Part shown: positions 31,866 through 40,342 of the stretch, piece after piece | Layout of the letters: every line of letters begins with the position of its first letter | Numbering within the stretch: the first letter of the stretch is position 1 | Origin: an uncultured bacterium | GTDB taxonomy: Bacteria > Cyanobacteriota > Vampirovibrionia > Gastranaerophilales > Gastranaerophilaceae | Length of the DNA stretch: 43,275 nt | NCBI GenBank assembly: GCA_902783835.1 | Contig: CACZSN010000002.1 | Span: 1 to 43,275, forward strand | Direction of reading: 5' to 3' | Position numbers and translations under genes: made by a program | The notes under the pieces: model-generated | The model's database searches: none | Told to the model about the DNA's origin: nothing | Seen by the model: only the letters and a program-made list of their open reading frames with translations

Positions 31866-32534
31866 TTAGTCTTCATCATCTTTTATATTAAGTTTTGGTA
31901 TTCTCGGCAAACTCAAATGATAAAACGATGCCGCAAGTCTTATCATAATTGTAATAATAATGGTCAAAGAAACCGAAACAGTTGTATTAACACCGTTTAT
32001 AAACATAACATAATACAAAGAAGCTCCTACTATTGCGGCAGAAGCATAAACATCTTTATAAAGAACAAAAGGAACTCTTCCCGCCAAAATATCTCTCAAC
32101 ATGCCGCCGCCGATACCTGTTATCACACCAACGAAGATTGCCAAAAACGGATTGTGCGAAAAACCGGCGACAACCGCAGTATTTGTACCTGTTACGGCAA
32201 AAACACCCAAACCGATTGCATCGAAAAAGTTAACCACATCCATAAAAAATTCTTTGTTCTTTTTAAACTTAACCGCCATAACAGCAGCAACTGCAAATGC
32301 AATACAGGATGTTAAAAAGGCAACAAATACATACAAAGAATGTCTGAACATTGTAGGAGGAGTTATTCCTAAAATAATATCTCTGATTGCTCCGCCACCG
32401 ACAGCCGTAATTACACCTAAAACGATAATTCCGAAAATATCAAAATTACGCTTTATGGCAACGATTGCCCCTGAAATTGCAAACGCAATAATACCTATTA
32501 ATTCAATTATAATAATTTCTTTTCCAAACGTCAT
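31866..32534 (-). CDS. TRIC/YicG-family membrane channel (UPF0126)
   Basis: A 222-residue protein with seven membrane helices arranged as two homologous halves. Each half carries the family signature: GGGAIRDIILG in the first and GGGMLRDILAG in the second. Prokaryotic members form trimeric cation channels, and YicG-type proteins have also been linked to glycine transport; the ligand here is unknown. The C-terminus is charged (KDDED). AAGAAG precedes the ATG. It lies upstream of dapL in the same direction with a ~95-bp gap. Confidence 0.9.
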   Translation of the reverse strand: MTFGKEIIIIELIGIIAFAISGAIVAIKRNFDIFGIIVLGVITAVGGGAIRDIILGITPPTMFRHSLYVFVAFLTSCIAFAVAAVMAVKFKKNKEFFMDVVNFFDAIGLGVFAVTGTNTAVVAGFSHNPFLAIFVGVITGIGGGMLRDILAGRVPFVLYKDVYASAAIVGASLYYVMFINGVNTTVSVSLTIIITIMIRLAASFYHLSLPRIPKLNIKDDED

Positions 32535-32578
32535 GGCTTCTTCTTTCTTAACACATTATATAACTTAAGAATTTTTTT

Positions 32579-32587
32579 TGGTATAAT
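32579..32587 (+). promoter_or_regulatory. extended -10 promoter of the metallophosphoesterase gene
   Basis: TG-G-TATAAT is a perfect extended -10, about 25 bp before the start codon. No good -35 is seen. Confidence 0.6.
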
Positions 32588-32612
32588 TTGAAAAAAGATA
32601 AGGAGTGTATTT

Positions 32613-33623
32613 ATGAATAAAAAATTTTTAACAAAAATATTTGCATTACTTTTAATCATTACGTTTTCAACACCGATTTCAGCACTTGCGACAACTTTAA
32701 AGTTTGCACAAATTTCTGATATTCACTATAATCCGGATGCACCCCGTCCCGAAAACGCAAAAAGTTTTAAAATGAAATTTTATGCACTTCCTATTCTTGA
32801 TGATGCGGCAAAACAAATTAAAGAAGAAAAAAACGTCAAATTCACATTGGTTACGGGCGATGCGGCTGACAGACCTTTGTCAAAAGATTTTGAATTCATG
32901 TATAACTACTTAAATAAAGTTTTACCGACACCTTGGTACTATTGCCTCGGTAACCACGATGTAGCTCTCAGCGGCGATTTAACAAAGAAAAAACATATTG
33001 AATTATTGAACAAAATTAATCCCGACGGTTTTGCTCCGGATAAAACTTATTACACATTTAAACCGAAAAAAGATATGACATTCATTTGTTTGGATGCGGC
33101 TTATGACAACAAAACAACCGCTCAAGGATATCTTCCGCCCGAACAATTAAAATTTCTTGATGAAACAATGAAAAATGCGGAAAATGACGTAATTGTTATC
33201 TATATGCACTTCCCGACAGTATATCCCACAATATCACGTGACCACGATATAGTTAATTTATATGCTTTCAATGAAGTTGTCGCAAAATATGATAATCCGA
33301 TTTTGATATTAGGCGGTCACTTCCACGCAAATAAAATCAGACAAACCGATAACGTTGTGGAAGTCGCATCCCCGTCATTAACAAGCTACCCGATTGCATT
33401 AAGATTTATCACAATCGACAATCGAAGCGATAAAACAGTTTTCACATTGGATTACAGAGAAACAAACCTCAAAGACGTACAAGCAATTGCTAAAACAAAA
33501 ATCGGCTGGCCGACTTGCGGACAAGAAACTGACAGAAATGCCGTAATTACCGTAAATAAAGCTTGTCAATGCGGTTGCAACAAAAAAAATTGCAAATGCG
33601 GAAAAGCAAAAGTCTCAAAATAA
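32613..33623 (+). CDS. exported calcineurin-like metallophosphoesterase with Cys-rich C-terminal tail
   Basis: A 336-residue protein with a signal peptide (to about residue 26, ALA-T). The metallophosphoesterase motifs are complete: SDIH (Asp36, His38), TGDAAD (Asp83), GNHD (113-116), MHFP, and GGHFHA. It is thus probably an active envelope phosphodiesterase or phosphatase of unknown substrate. The last 20 residues hold five cysteines (318, 320, 322, 327, 329) as CQCGCNKKNCKCG, a metal-binding-looking tail like that of the 11.1 kb cysteine-rich protein. TAAGGAG precedes the ATG. Confidence 0.87.
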   Translation: MNKKFLTKIFALLLIITFSTPISALATTLKFAQISDIHYNPDAPRPENAKSFKMKFYALPILDDAAKQIKEEKNVKFTLVTGDAADRPLSKDFEFMYNYLNKVLPTPWYYCLGNHDVALSGDLTKKKHIELLNKINPDGFAPDKTYYTFKPKKDMTFICLDAAYDNKTTAQGYLPPEQLKFLDETMKNAENDVIVIYMHFPTVYPTISRDHDIVNLYAFNEVVAKYDNPILILGGHFHANKIRQTDNVVEVASPSLTSYPIALRFITIDNRSDKTVFTLDYRETNLKDVQAIAKTKIGWPTCGQETDRNAVITVNKACQCGCNKKNCKCGKAKVSK

Positions 33624-33653
33624 TTGGACAAACCGGTAAAAAACAGTTAAAAT
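33624..33653 (+). promoter_or_regulatory. possible promoter of the MBL-TPR-YajQ operon
   Basis: TTGGAC (33624-33629), an 18-bp spacer and TAAAAT (33648-33653), directly after the preceding stop codon. Confidence 0.5.
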
Positions 33654-33676
33654 CAAAATAAGATGAGGTTTTCAAA

Positions 33677-34624
33677 ATGACTGACAGCAGAAATAAATTT
33701 ACCGTAAAATTCAGAGGAATAAGAGGTTCTTATCCTACTCCGACCAAGGGTTTCCTCGATATCGGCGGTAACACATCCTGCGTAGAAGTTAATGTCGGCG
33801 GGCATTTAATTATTCTTGATGCCGGAACAGGTATTATTTCTCTTGGAAACGAGTTGATGAAAAAACACATCGCATCATCAGATGAATTTTTCCAACGAAC
33901 ACCAATTAACGCAACCATTTTGCTAAGTCATATTCACGCTGACCACATTCAAGGTTTTAACTTTTTCAAACCGTTGAACGTATTAACTTCAAAAATCAGA
34001 GTTTACGGTTTTAGTGATTATTCTGAATCATTAGAAGACAATCTTCACCAATTACTTTATGATAAATCATTCCCTGTATGTATGAACGATATTGCAGCGG
34101 ATATAGAAGTTTCTAATATTACGGAAGGCGAAGTTTTGATTTTCTCGAAAGGAAATCCTGACCCGCTGAGAAAGAGAATTATTTCGGCAGACGATATTAT
34201 TCCTATCGAAGATGAAGTTATTGTAAGTTGCATGAAATCATATGCCCACGGCACGGAAGGTGTAATGGTTTACAAAATTGCCTACCACGGAAAAACAATG
34301 GTATATGCAACCGACAAAGAAAGTTACATTGGAGGAGATAAAAAACTTGCATTTTTCGCAAGAAACACAGATTTATTAATCCACGACAGTCAATATTCAG
34401 GAGAAGATTACCTCTCTCCGATTGCTCCGAAACAAGGTTTCGGTCATTCAACTTTTGAAATGGCAATAGAAACGGCAAAAGCCGCTCAAGCAAAACAACT
34501 TGCATTTTTCCACTTTGACCCGTCATATGATGATGAAAAGTTGAAAAACATTGAAAAATATTATAAAAATCAATTTGAAGGTTGCTTTATGGCATACGAG
34601 GGTTACGAAACGGAATTGTTATGA
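33677..34624 (+). CDS. MBL-fold metal-dependent hydrolase
   Basis: A 315-residue metallo-beta-lactamase-fold protein. The N-terminal KFRGIRGSYPTP and IGGNTSCVEV strands and the zinc motif LSHIHADHIQGF resemble the PhnP/class II cyclic-nucleotide phosphodiesterase side of the superfamily. Later ligands are visible as the His in SYAHGTEG, the Asp in YATDKESY, and the closing His in FFHFDPSYDD. The cytoplasmic substrate is likely a phosphodiester, but this is not proven. It overlaps the next gene by ATGA. Confidence 0.85.
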   Translation: MTDSRNKFTVKFRGIRGSYPTPTKGFLDIGGNTSCVEVNVGGHLIILDAGTGIISLGNELMKKHIASSDEFFQRTPINATILLSHIHADHIQGFNFFKPLNVLTSKIRVYGFSDYSESLEDNLHQLLYDKSFPVCMNDIAADIEVSNITEGEVLIFSKGNPDPLRKRIISADDIIPIEDEVIVSCMKSYAHGTEGVMVYKIAYHGKTMVYATDKESYIGGDKKLAFFARNTDLLIHDSQYSGEDYLSPIAPKQGFGHSTFEMAIETAKAAQAKQLAFFHFDPSYDDEKLKNIEKYYKNQFEGCFMAYEGYETELL

Positions 34625-35214
34625 GAAAAATTTTAACCGTTGCGTTATTAATTTTTTCAACATTTTTTCTTTGCGGAGCCGGAAGATTAGAAGATGTAAG
34701 CGTTCATTACACCATTGATGCCGAAAAAAATGCCGCAAAACATAATAATATGGGATTAATGTATCTCAAAGAATATTATTATTTTGGAGCGATAAAAGAA
34801 TTTGAACTTGCAATAGAGTTAAATCCGAATTCACAAGCATCATCGGTATATTACAATAATTTAGGCAGAACATACATTACGATAGGATATCCGGAGCTTG
34901 CGGAAGCAAAATTTGCGGAAGCAATAAAAAAATATCCGCTTCATTTTGAATACTACAAAAATTTAGTTGAATCTTACGGAAAGCAAAATATACTTGCACA
35001 AAAACTTCAATATCATAAAAAGAACAGGAAAAATGCACTGGATGATATAACCATAGCTTTGATATACGGGGCGATGGGAAAAACGCAGATTGAAGTTACA
35101 ATGCTTGATGAGTTTTGCAATTCCGAACCGGATTTGATTATAACCCCGGCAATAAGAAAATACGTTAGAGAACAAGCCAAACTTGTAACATTCTCAAAAA
35201 AACGCTTAAGATAA
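34621..35214 (+). CDS. exported TPR protein
   Basis: A 197-residue protein that starts with a signal peptide (KILTVALLIFSTFFLCG) lacking a good lipobox. About three TPR units follow (residues ~35-140: NMGLMYLKEYYYFGAIKEFE, then YYNNLGRTYITIGYPELAEA), with a helical end. ATG 34621 is inferred from the ATGA overlap with the upstream gene; a longer frame from 34582 runs inside it. It is likely an envelope scaffold. It is in one operon with the MBL hydrolase and YajQ. Confidence 0.82.
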   Translation: MRKILTVALLIFSTFFLCGAGRLEDVSVHYTIDAEKNAAKHNNMGLMYLKEYYYFGAIKEFELAIELNPNSQASSVYYNNLGRTYITIGYPELAEAKFAEAIKKYPLHFEYYKNLVESYGKQNILAQKLQYHKKNRKNALDDITIALIYGAMGKTQIEVTMLDEFCNSEPDLIITPAIRKYVREQAKLVTFSKKRLR

Positions 35215-35229
35215 AGAAAGGACAACATA

Positions 35230-35730
35230 ATGGCAAAAGATTGCAGTTTTGATATAGTTTCGGAATTTGACCGTCAAGAATTGGTAAATGCCGTAGACCA
35301 AGTTAAAAGAGATGTTGCATCACGTTTTGACTTAAAAGACAGCGGCTCGGAAATTAACCTCGAAGCGGATAAAGCAATTACAATCACAACAAAAGATGAT
35401 ATGAAATTGAGAAACATCATCGATTTGCTTCAATCAAAAATGGTAAAAAGAAATTTGAGCATAAAAATTCTTGATGCCCAACCGATTGAAAATGCTCTCG
35501 GAGGAAATGTCCGCCAAGTTTTAAATCTTAAAAAAGGTTTGAGCATGGAACTTGCAAAAAAAATCGTAGCAGATATAAAAAACTCTAAGCTTAAAGTTCA
35601 GGCATCCATTCAAGGTGAACAAGTCAGAGTATCAGGAAAGAGCCGTGATGACTTACAGGAAATTATTAAATTGATGAGACAAAATGAAGATAAATACGAT
35701 ATTGCCCTTCAATTCACAAATTACAGATAA
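35230..35730 (+). CDS. yajQ: YajQ-family nucleotide-binding protein
   Basis: A 166-residue UPF0234 protein opening MAKDCSFDIVSEFDRQELVN and closing with the conserved LMRQNEDKYDIALQFTNYR. It is built of two ferredoxin-like halves. In Xanthomonas the homologue binds c-di-GMP, and in other bacteria nucleotides or RNA; which of these applies here is unknown. GAAAGGA precedes the ATG. It is the last gene of the operon. A c-di-GMP role would be of interest because the MshEN domain at 17.6 kb belongs to a family that can bind the same messenger. Confidence 0.95.
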   Translation: MAKDCSFDIVSEFDRQELVNAVDQVKRDVASRFDLKDSGSEINLEADKAITITTKDDMKLRNIIDLLQSKMVKRNLSIKILDAQPIENALGGNVRQVLNLKKGLSMELAKKIVADIKNSKLKVQASIQGEQVRVSGKSRDDLQEIIKLMRQNEDKYDIALQFTNYR

Positions 35731-35745
35731 ATAAAATTTTAATTT

Positions 35746-35773
35746 AACAGGGTACAAAAACCGTACCCTGTTT
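35746..35773 (+). terminator. terminator after yajQ
   Basis: AACAGGGTAC (35746-35755) pairs with GTACCCTGTT (35763-35772); only a short T-tract follows. Confidence 0.7.
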
Positions 35774-35834
35774 CGTATTAAAATAAACTATTTACAATCA
35801 ACTTAGGTTGCGATAAAATTTTTCTATAAACCAA

Positions 35835-35926
35835 GGAGAGATGTCCGAGCGGTTTAAGGTGCAGACCTGGAACGTCTGTGTGGGGCTCTAACTCCACCAA
35901 GGGTTCGAATCCCTTTCTCTCCGCCA
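35835..35926 (+). tRNA. tRNA-Ser (anticodon GGA)
   Basis: A 92-nt serine tRNA. The acceptor stem GGAGAGA pairs with TCTCTCC (35916-35922), and discriminator G plus CCA is encoded. The anticodon stem CAGAC/GTCTG encloses CTGGAAC, giving anticodon GGA (reads UCC and UCU). The long variable arm (GTGGGG...CTCCAC) is the class II mark of serine, and the T-loop TTCGAAT is standard. It stands alone between yajQ and an SGNH gene. No T-tract follows immediately. Confidence 0.97.
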
Positions 35927-35987
35927 CTTTTTAATTTGATACAAATTACGTATCTTATCTTTTTGTCAGTATATTATACGTTTTTAT

Positions 35988-36974
35988 ATGGAAAAGTTAA
36001 AAAAAATTGCATCAATAATAGTAATTAACATAATTATTTTATTTTCTTTGCTTGCAATTTTAGAATTTACTTGTCTGATTATGAAAGTAAATGCCGCATT
36101 TTCGAGTATGTTAAATGAAAGGCAAACTACTTTTAAAATCAATAATGCGAAACAACTTTCCGTTGATTACTTAAGAATTCTGAAAATATACGTCCAAAAT
36201 TGTTATCTCAACGCAAATAAAGAAAATTATATTAAGATTGAAGATTTTCGAAAACCCTCTATCGGTTCACAATACAAAAACAAGAATATTGTATTAGCGG
36301 GTTGTTCTTTTACATACGGGGACAGTTTGGCAGATGAAGATACATTTAGTGCGGAATTAGCAAAATATGCTCAAAAATACAAAGTATACAACATCGGTAT
36401 ATGCGGAAGTTCGCCTAAAGAAATTTTGTATATGTTGAGAAATTATGAAAAATATTCAAAACAAAACATTCTTCCCGAGAACACAAAAGATACAAAATAT
36501 TTTATTTATACCTATATTTACGACCACGAAAGAAGGTTAGTCTTAGATATTAGTGATAAAAAAACACCGATTTTTAAAACTGTAAAAGATGAAAACGGAA
36601 ACGAACATTTAGAATATATAAAACCTCATCATAATATATTTGAAATATCCTTCTTAGTACAATATTTTCGCGATAAAACTTATAACGAAGAACATTCCGA
36701 TGTAATGGAATTGTACGTAAAAGAAATAAAAAGAGAAGTTGAAAAAATATTTCCAAATGCGGAATTTGTAATGTTTGTGTACGAAAAACCCGCATGTATC
36801 CATTCATATATAAAAGATATCGAGAAATCAGGTATTAAAGTTGTAAATATTAATGACCTTTCCGATATCAACTTTTTTGCCGAAGAATATCAAATTTCAG
36901 ACAGAACTCACCCGAGTGAAAAAGCTTGGAAAACAATTGTACCGCTTCTTTCCGAAAGAATTGGTATAAAATAG
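35988..36974 (+). CDS. membrane-anchored SGNH-hydrolase-like protein
   Basis: A 328-residue protein with an N-terminal anchor (residues ~8-32) and an outside SGNH-type domain. Block I is VLAGCSFTYGDS (nucleophile Ser107), block II is NIGICGSS, and block V is SDRTHPSEKAW (Asp305, His308). The block III Asn is not obvious (YTYIYDHERR stands there). Such proteins often trim O-acetyl or other esters from envelope glycans, which remains a guess. No Shine-Dalgarno sequence precedes the ATG, and a TATTAT box sits only 10 nt upstream, so translation initiation is unusual. The gene is AT-rich like its neighbours. Confidence 0.78.
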   Translation: MEKLKKIASIIVINIIILFSLLAILEFTCLIMKVNAAFSSMLNERQTTFKINNAKQLSVDYLRILKIYVQNCYLNANKENYIKIEDFRKPSIGSQYKNKNIVLAGCSFTYGDSLADEDTFSAELAKYAQKYKVYNIGICGSSPKEILYMLRNYEKYSKQNILPENTKDTKYFIYTYIYDHERRLVLDISDKKTPIFKTVKDENGNEHLEYIKPHHNIFEISFLVQYFRDKTYNEEHSDVMELYVKEIKREVEKIFPNAEFVMFVYEKPACIHSYIKDIEKSGIKVVNINDLSDINFFAEEYQISDRTHPSEKAWKTIVPLLSERIGIK

Positions 36975-36977
36975 TAC

Positions 36978-37009
36978 AAAAAAGCCCCTTTTAAAAAGGG
37001 GCTTGAATT
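36978..37009 (-). terminator. terminator of prs (minus strand), probably shared with the convergent gene
   Basis: AAGCCCC and GGGGCTT form a GC-rich stem extended by T/A pairs. A-tracts on the left and T-tracts on the right allow use in both directions, more strongly on the minus strand. Confidence 0.82.
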
Positions 37010-37010
37010 T

Positions 37011-38018
37011 TTAACCTTTGTATTCTTTTTCAAATCCGAAAATAGAACTGATTGATTCATTATCGTGAATTCTTGAAATTGCTTCACCCAAAATAGGAGC
37101 AACACTCAATTGAGTAATTTTTTCGGGAGCTCCTTCCGCTAACGGAATTGAATTTGTAACAACAACTTCTTCAATCGGGGCTTCGGCAAGTCTTTGAAGT
37201 GCCGGACCTGAGAAAACAGGGTGAACAGCACAAACATAAACTTCTTTAGCACCTGATTTTTTCAATAATTTTGCCGCTTCACAGATAGTTCCCGCCGTGT
37301 CGATGATATCGTCGAACAAAATACAAATCTTGTCTTGTACATCACCGATGAGGTATTCCGCAATAGCTTCATTGTGCTTGTCACGACGTTTGTCAACAAT
37401 TGCAATCGGACATTTCATTTCTTTTGCAAAATATCTTGCACGTCTTACACCGCCTGCATCAGGGCTGACAGCACAAAGTTCGTCAGGATTAAAATTCTTT
37501 TTCTTCATATAATCAACAAGCGGTAAAGTTGCAAATATGTTATCTACCAAAATGTTGAAGAATCCTTGAATTTGACCTGAGTGCAAGTCCAAAGCAACAA
37601 CTCTGTCCGCACCTGCCGTTGTCAAAAGGTCTGCCATTAATTTAGCGGTAATAGCTTCACGACCTGTTGTTTTTCTGTCCTGACGAGCATAGCCGTAATA
37701 AGGAATAACCGCTGTAATTGTCTTTGCACTGGCTCTTTTGAATGCATCAATCATAATCAAAAGTTCCATAGCATTTTGATTTACCGGCGAACAAACAGGC
37801 TGGATAATGAAAACATCATCACCACGGATACTTTCTTGAACCTGAACATAAGTTTCACCGTCAGCAAAGTTTTTGATAACCATCGGACCGACAGTTGTTC
37901 CTAAATACTCTGCAATTTCTTCCGCTAATTTCGGGTTAGCACGTCCCGAAAACAATTTAATGTCGTGAGTCGGATTAATTTGTTTGTTTCCTTGCGGAAA
38001 TACCGATTTAAGTTCCAT
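37011..38018 (-). CDS. prs: ribose-phosphate pyrophosphokinase
   Basis: Prs makes PRPP for nucleotide, histidine and tryptophan synthesis. The 335-residue class I enzyme shows the early KLFSGRANPKLAEEIA, the ATP loop YYGYARQDRK, the ribose-5-phosphate/flexible loop KRRDKHN, and the PRPP-binding signature ILFDDIIDTAGT. It overlaps glmU by one base (TAATG). The glmU-prs order is also found in Firmicutes (gcaD-prs). Confidence 0.97.
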   Translation of the reverse strand: MELKSVFPQGNKQINPTHDIKLFSGRANPKLAEEIAEYLGTTVGPMVIKNFADGETYVQVQESIRGDDVFIIQPVCSPVNQNAMELLIMIDAFKRASAKTITAVIPYYGYARQDRKTTGREAITAKLMADLLTTAGADRVVALDLHSGQIQGFFNILVDNIFATLPLVDYMKKKNFNPDELCAVSPDAGGVRRARYFAKEMKCPIAIVDKRRDKHNEAIAEYLIGDVQDKICILFDDIIDTAGTICEAAKLLKKSGAKEVYVCAVHPVFSGPALQRLAEAPIEEVVVTNSIPLAEGAPEKITQLSVAPILGEAISRIHDNESISSIFGFEKEYKG

Positions 38019-39325
38019 TAGTTTGATTTACCTTTCTGCAATCTGTTCGTAACCCAATCAGAGAATACCTTTAACGGGCTACGTGTTAATGCTAAGGCAT
38101 TCGCCTCAACGTCCTTTGTTACGACAGAACCTGCTGCACACATTGAGTTTTCGTGCATTGTAACAGGTGCAACAAGTACTGAATTTGAACCTGTGTTTGC
38201 TCCGTCTTTAATAATCGTTTTAGTTTTTGTTTTCAAAACGGGGTCATAATTTGCAGTAATTGTTCCCGCCCCGATATTCACATGTTCGCCAAGTTCACTG
38301 TCGCCAATGTAGCTTAAGTGCGAAACATTAGTATTTGATTTTACAACTGATTTTTTAATTTCGACAAAATTTCCGATGCGAACGTTATCACCGATTGTCG
38401 CTCCGTCTCTAATATGAGCGAAAGGTCCGATTTTACAATGTTCACCGATTGTATTTTTACCTGAAATATATACATTCGGGAAAATTATCGTATCACGACC
38501 GATAGTTGTATCAGGCGAAATGTACGCTGTATCAGGGTCAACAATTGTAACACCTTCTGCCAATAATTTATCATTTGTTCTCTTGTTCAAAATTTTTGTA
38601 GCTTCAGCAAGATTTGCTTTTGAATTAATTCCGTAAATTTCTTCATTATTTTGAAGAACATATGCCTCAGCCTTTAAACCTTTTGCAATAGTTAATGCAA
38701 CAATATCAGTCAAATAATATTCACCTTGAGCGTTGTTACATTTGAGTTCTGAGAATAACGGGAAAATAACTTTTTTATCTAAACAATAAAGTCCTGCGTT
38801 AATTTCTTTGATTTTCTTTTCTTCAGGAGTAGTATCTTTTTCTTCCGTAATACATTTCAAAGAGCCGTCAGCGTTTCTGACGATTCTTCCATAATTTGTC
38901 GGGTCGTCGAAAATTGCCGACATAACTGTCAATGCCGCACCTGATTCGTGGTGTTGTTTAATAAAGTCATTCAAAGTTTCAGGCGTAACAAGCGGAGTGT
39001 CACCGTATAAAATTACGACTGTGCCGTCAAAATCTTCAAGCAAAGGATTTGCTTTCGCAACAGCATCGCCCGTTCCTCGTTGAGGTGATTGAAGAACGCA
39101 TTTTGAATTTTCATCGTAACCTTCAACAAATTCTTCAACTTTTTCTGCACCGTGACCTACGACAACAATGCTTTCATCAATGATGCCAGTCTTTTTCGCT
39201 GCATCTATAACGTAACCAACGAGTGGTTTACCGTAAATCGGATGCAATACTTTCGGCAAATCGGATTTCATTCTTGTGCCTTTGCCTGCTGCAAGAATTA
39301 CCGCTTTAACATTTTTATTTTCCAT
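38018..39325 (-). CDS. glmU: bifunctional GlcNAc-1-P uridyltransferase / GlcN-1-P acetyltransferase
   Basis: GlmU makes UDP-GlcNAc for peptidoglycan and lipopolysaccharide. With ATG 39325 it has 435 residues, slightly under the common ~456. The N-terminal nucleotidyltransferase shows LAAGKGTRMKSDLPKVLH and the QSPQRGTGDAV and YGDTPL segments. The C-terminal left-handed beta helix has many hexapeptide turns, with the acetyltransferase residues in SYIGDSELGEHVNIGAGTI (quoted in part) and NYDPVLKTKT. GAGGG lies 10 nt upstream. The in-frame TTG at 39355 overlaps a TATAAT box and is rejected. Confidence 0.96.
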   Translation of the reverse strand: MENKNVKAVILAAGKGTRMKSDLPKVLHPIYGKPLVGYVIDAAKKTGIIDESIVVVGHGAEKVEEFVEGYDENSKCVLQSPQRGTGDAVAKANPLLEDFDGTVVILYGDTPLVTPETLNDFIKQHHESGAALTVMSAIFDDPTNYGRIVRNADGSLKCITEEKDTTPEEKKIKEINAGLYCLDKKVIFPLFSELKCNNAQGEYYLTDIVALTIAKGLKAEAYVLQNNEEIYGINSKANLAEATKILNKRTNDKLLAEGVTIVDPDTAYISPDTTIGRDTIIFPNVYISGKNTIGEHCKIGPFAHIRDGATIGDNVRIGNFVEIKKSVVKSNTNVSHLSYIGDSELGEHVNIGAGTITANYDPVLKTKTKTIIKDGANTGSNSVLVAPVTMHENSMCAAGSVVTKDVEANALALTRSPLKVFSDWVTNRLQKGKSN

Positions 39326-39345
39326 ATTATTAATTCCCTCAACTT

Positions 39346-39351
39346 TATTAT
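39346..39351 (-). promoter_or_regulatory. -10 box of glmU-prs
   Basis: A perfect TATAAT on the minus strand, about 21-26 bp before the glmU start; no convincing -35 partner at 17 bp. Confidence 0.45.
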
Positions 39352-39488
39352 ACAAAATTAATTCAAAAATAAAACAAATTTATCATTTGATTTGACGAAA
39401 TTTAACAAAGTTTTCTAAAAAATAAAATTTTTTAAAGTTTTCTTTAAAATTGCCGATAAAAATAATGTTTACTAATCAGGAAAAACTA

Positions 39489-40310
39489 ATGGCGCAAATT
39501 AATGGGGTGAATTTTGCTGCCCTAACTAAGACTCAAAGTGTAAGTCAATCACAGAATAAAAGTTACGCATATTTATTAAATCAACCGATAGAAGACAAAG
39601 TAGAATTTTCTTCAACGAAAGAAACGAAGAACACCAATCCGTTAAATCTGCTACAATCTTTTATGTCTGATGCCGTTCGCAAGTTTCAAATCCGAAACAT
39701 GCCCGAACAATATATGAACAAATTTTTGAATGAAAATTACATAAATCAATCAATTCTGGCTCATAAGGATGAAATTGACGGAATATTAGGGAAATACGGC
39801 TATACACCGAAAGTTGACATGGCGCATTTGGAAGATTCAAAAAACCATTTTATGACGACATACAATTATGCAACAAATCTTACCCGCGAAGGCGGCTATG
39901 AAATTTCCGATGAAGACAGGTATACTTTGCAAGAAGCGGCACTTCTTCACGATATCGGCAAGGCTTTAATTCCCGATGAAGTTTTCAATAAACCCGGACG
40001 ATTTACACCTGAAGAACGTGAAGTTATGGACTTGCACAGTGAATTAAGCTATGTTCTTTTGAAAGATTCAGGTATTAGCGAAGCATCGCTCAATGCTATT
40101 CGAAACCACCACCACAAGGAGCAAACGGGAGACAGAATTACGGAACTTTTGTCGCTTTGTGACGAAACATCAGCTTTAAAAGAAAATCGTGTTTATAAAA
40201 AAGGATTTTCCGATGAAAAAACCGCAGCTATTTTAAACGAAGATGCAATAGCTGGAAAACTTAATAAAGACATCGTAAAACAAGGATTGGACATAATGTC
40301 TGCAAAATAA
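39489..40310 (+). CDS. HD-domain phosphohydrolase, HD-GYP-related
   Basis: A 273-residue protein. Residues 1-60 are a polar leader (MAQINGVNFAALTKTQSVSQ, then a Ser/Gln/Asn-rich stretch), reminiscent of the lineage-type N-terminus on the 8.2 kb HNH protein. The HD domain spans ~110-270, with metal ligands His120, LLHDIGK (His154, Asp155), His183 in DLHSELS, and HHH (207-209). The IPDEVFNKPGRFTPEEREVM stretch matches HD-GYP phosphodiesterases, but no GYP motif follows, so c-di-GMP cleavage is uncertain. ATG 39489 (AGGA 8 nt before) is chosen over ATG 39465 and TTG 39450. Confidence 0.82.
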   Translation: MAQINGVNFAALTKTQSVSQSQNKSYAYLLNQPIEDKVEFSSTKETKNTNPLNLLQSFMSDAVRKFQIRNMPEQYMNKFLNENYINQSILAHKDEIDGILGKYGYTPKVDMAHLEDSKNHFMTTYNYATNLTREGGYEISDEDRYTLQEAALLHDIGKALIPDEVFNKPGRFTPEEREVMDLHSELSYVLLKDSGISEASLNAIRNHHHKEQTGDRITELLSLCDETSALKENRVYKKGFSDEKTAAILNEDAIAGKLNKDIVKQGLDIMSAK

Positions 40311-40337
40311 AAAAAGAGGGAATTAAATCCCTCTTTT
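40309..40337 (+). terminator. bidirectional terminator between the HD gene and pgi
   Basis: AAAAGAGGGA (40312-40321) pairs perfectly with TCCCTCTTTT (40328-40337). A-run on the left and T-run on the right serve both convergent genes. Confidence 0.85.
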
Positions 40338-40342
40338 AATTT

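Noticed and set aside
31821..32568. 164-aa and 155-aa plus-strand ORFs opposite the TRIC/YicG gene
   Set aside because: They are antisense to a gene with two clear family signatures, have improbable composition and no start signals.
35835..35990. tRNA-Ser as a possible integration site for a mobile element
   Set aside because: No integrase, no repeated copy of the tRNA 3' end and no change in composition were seen downstream.
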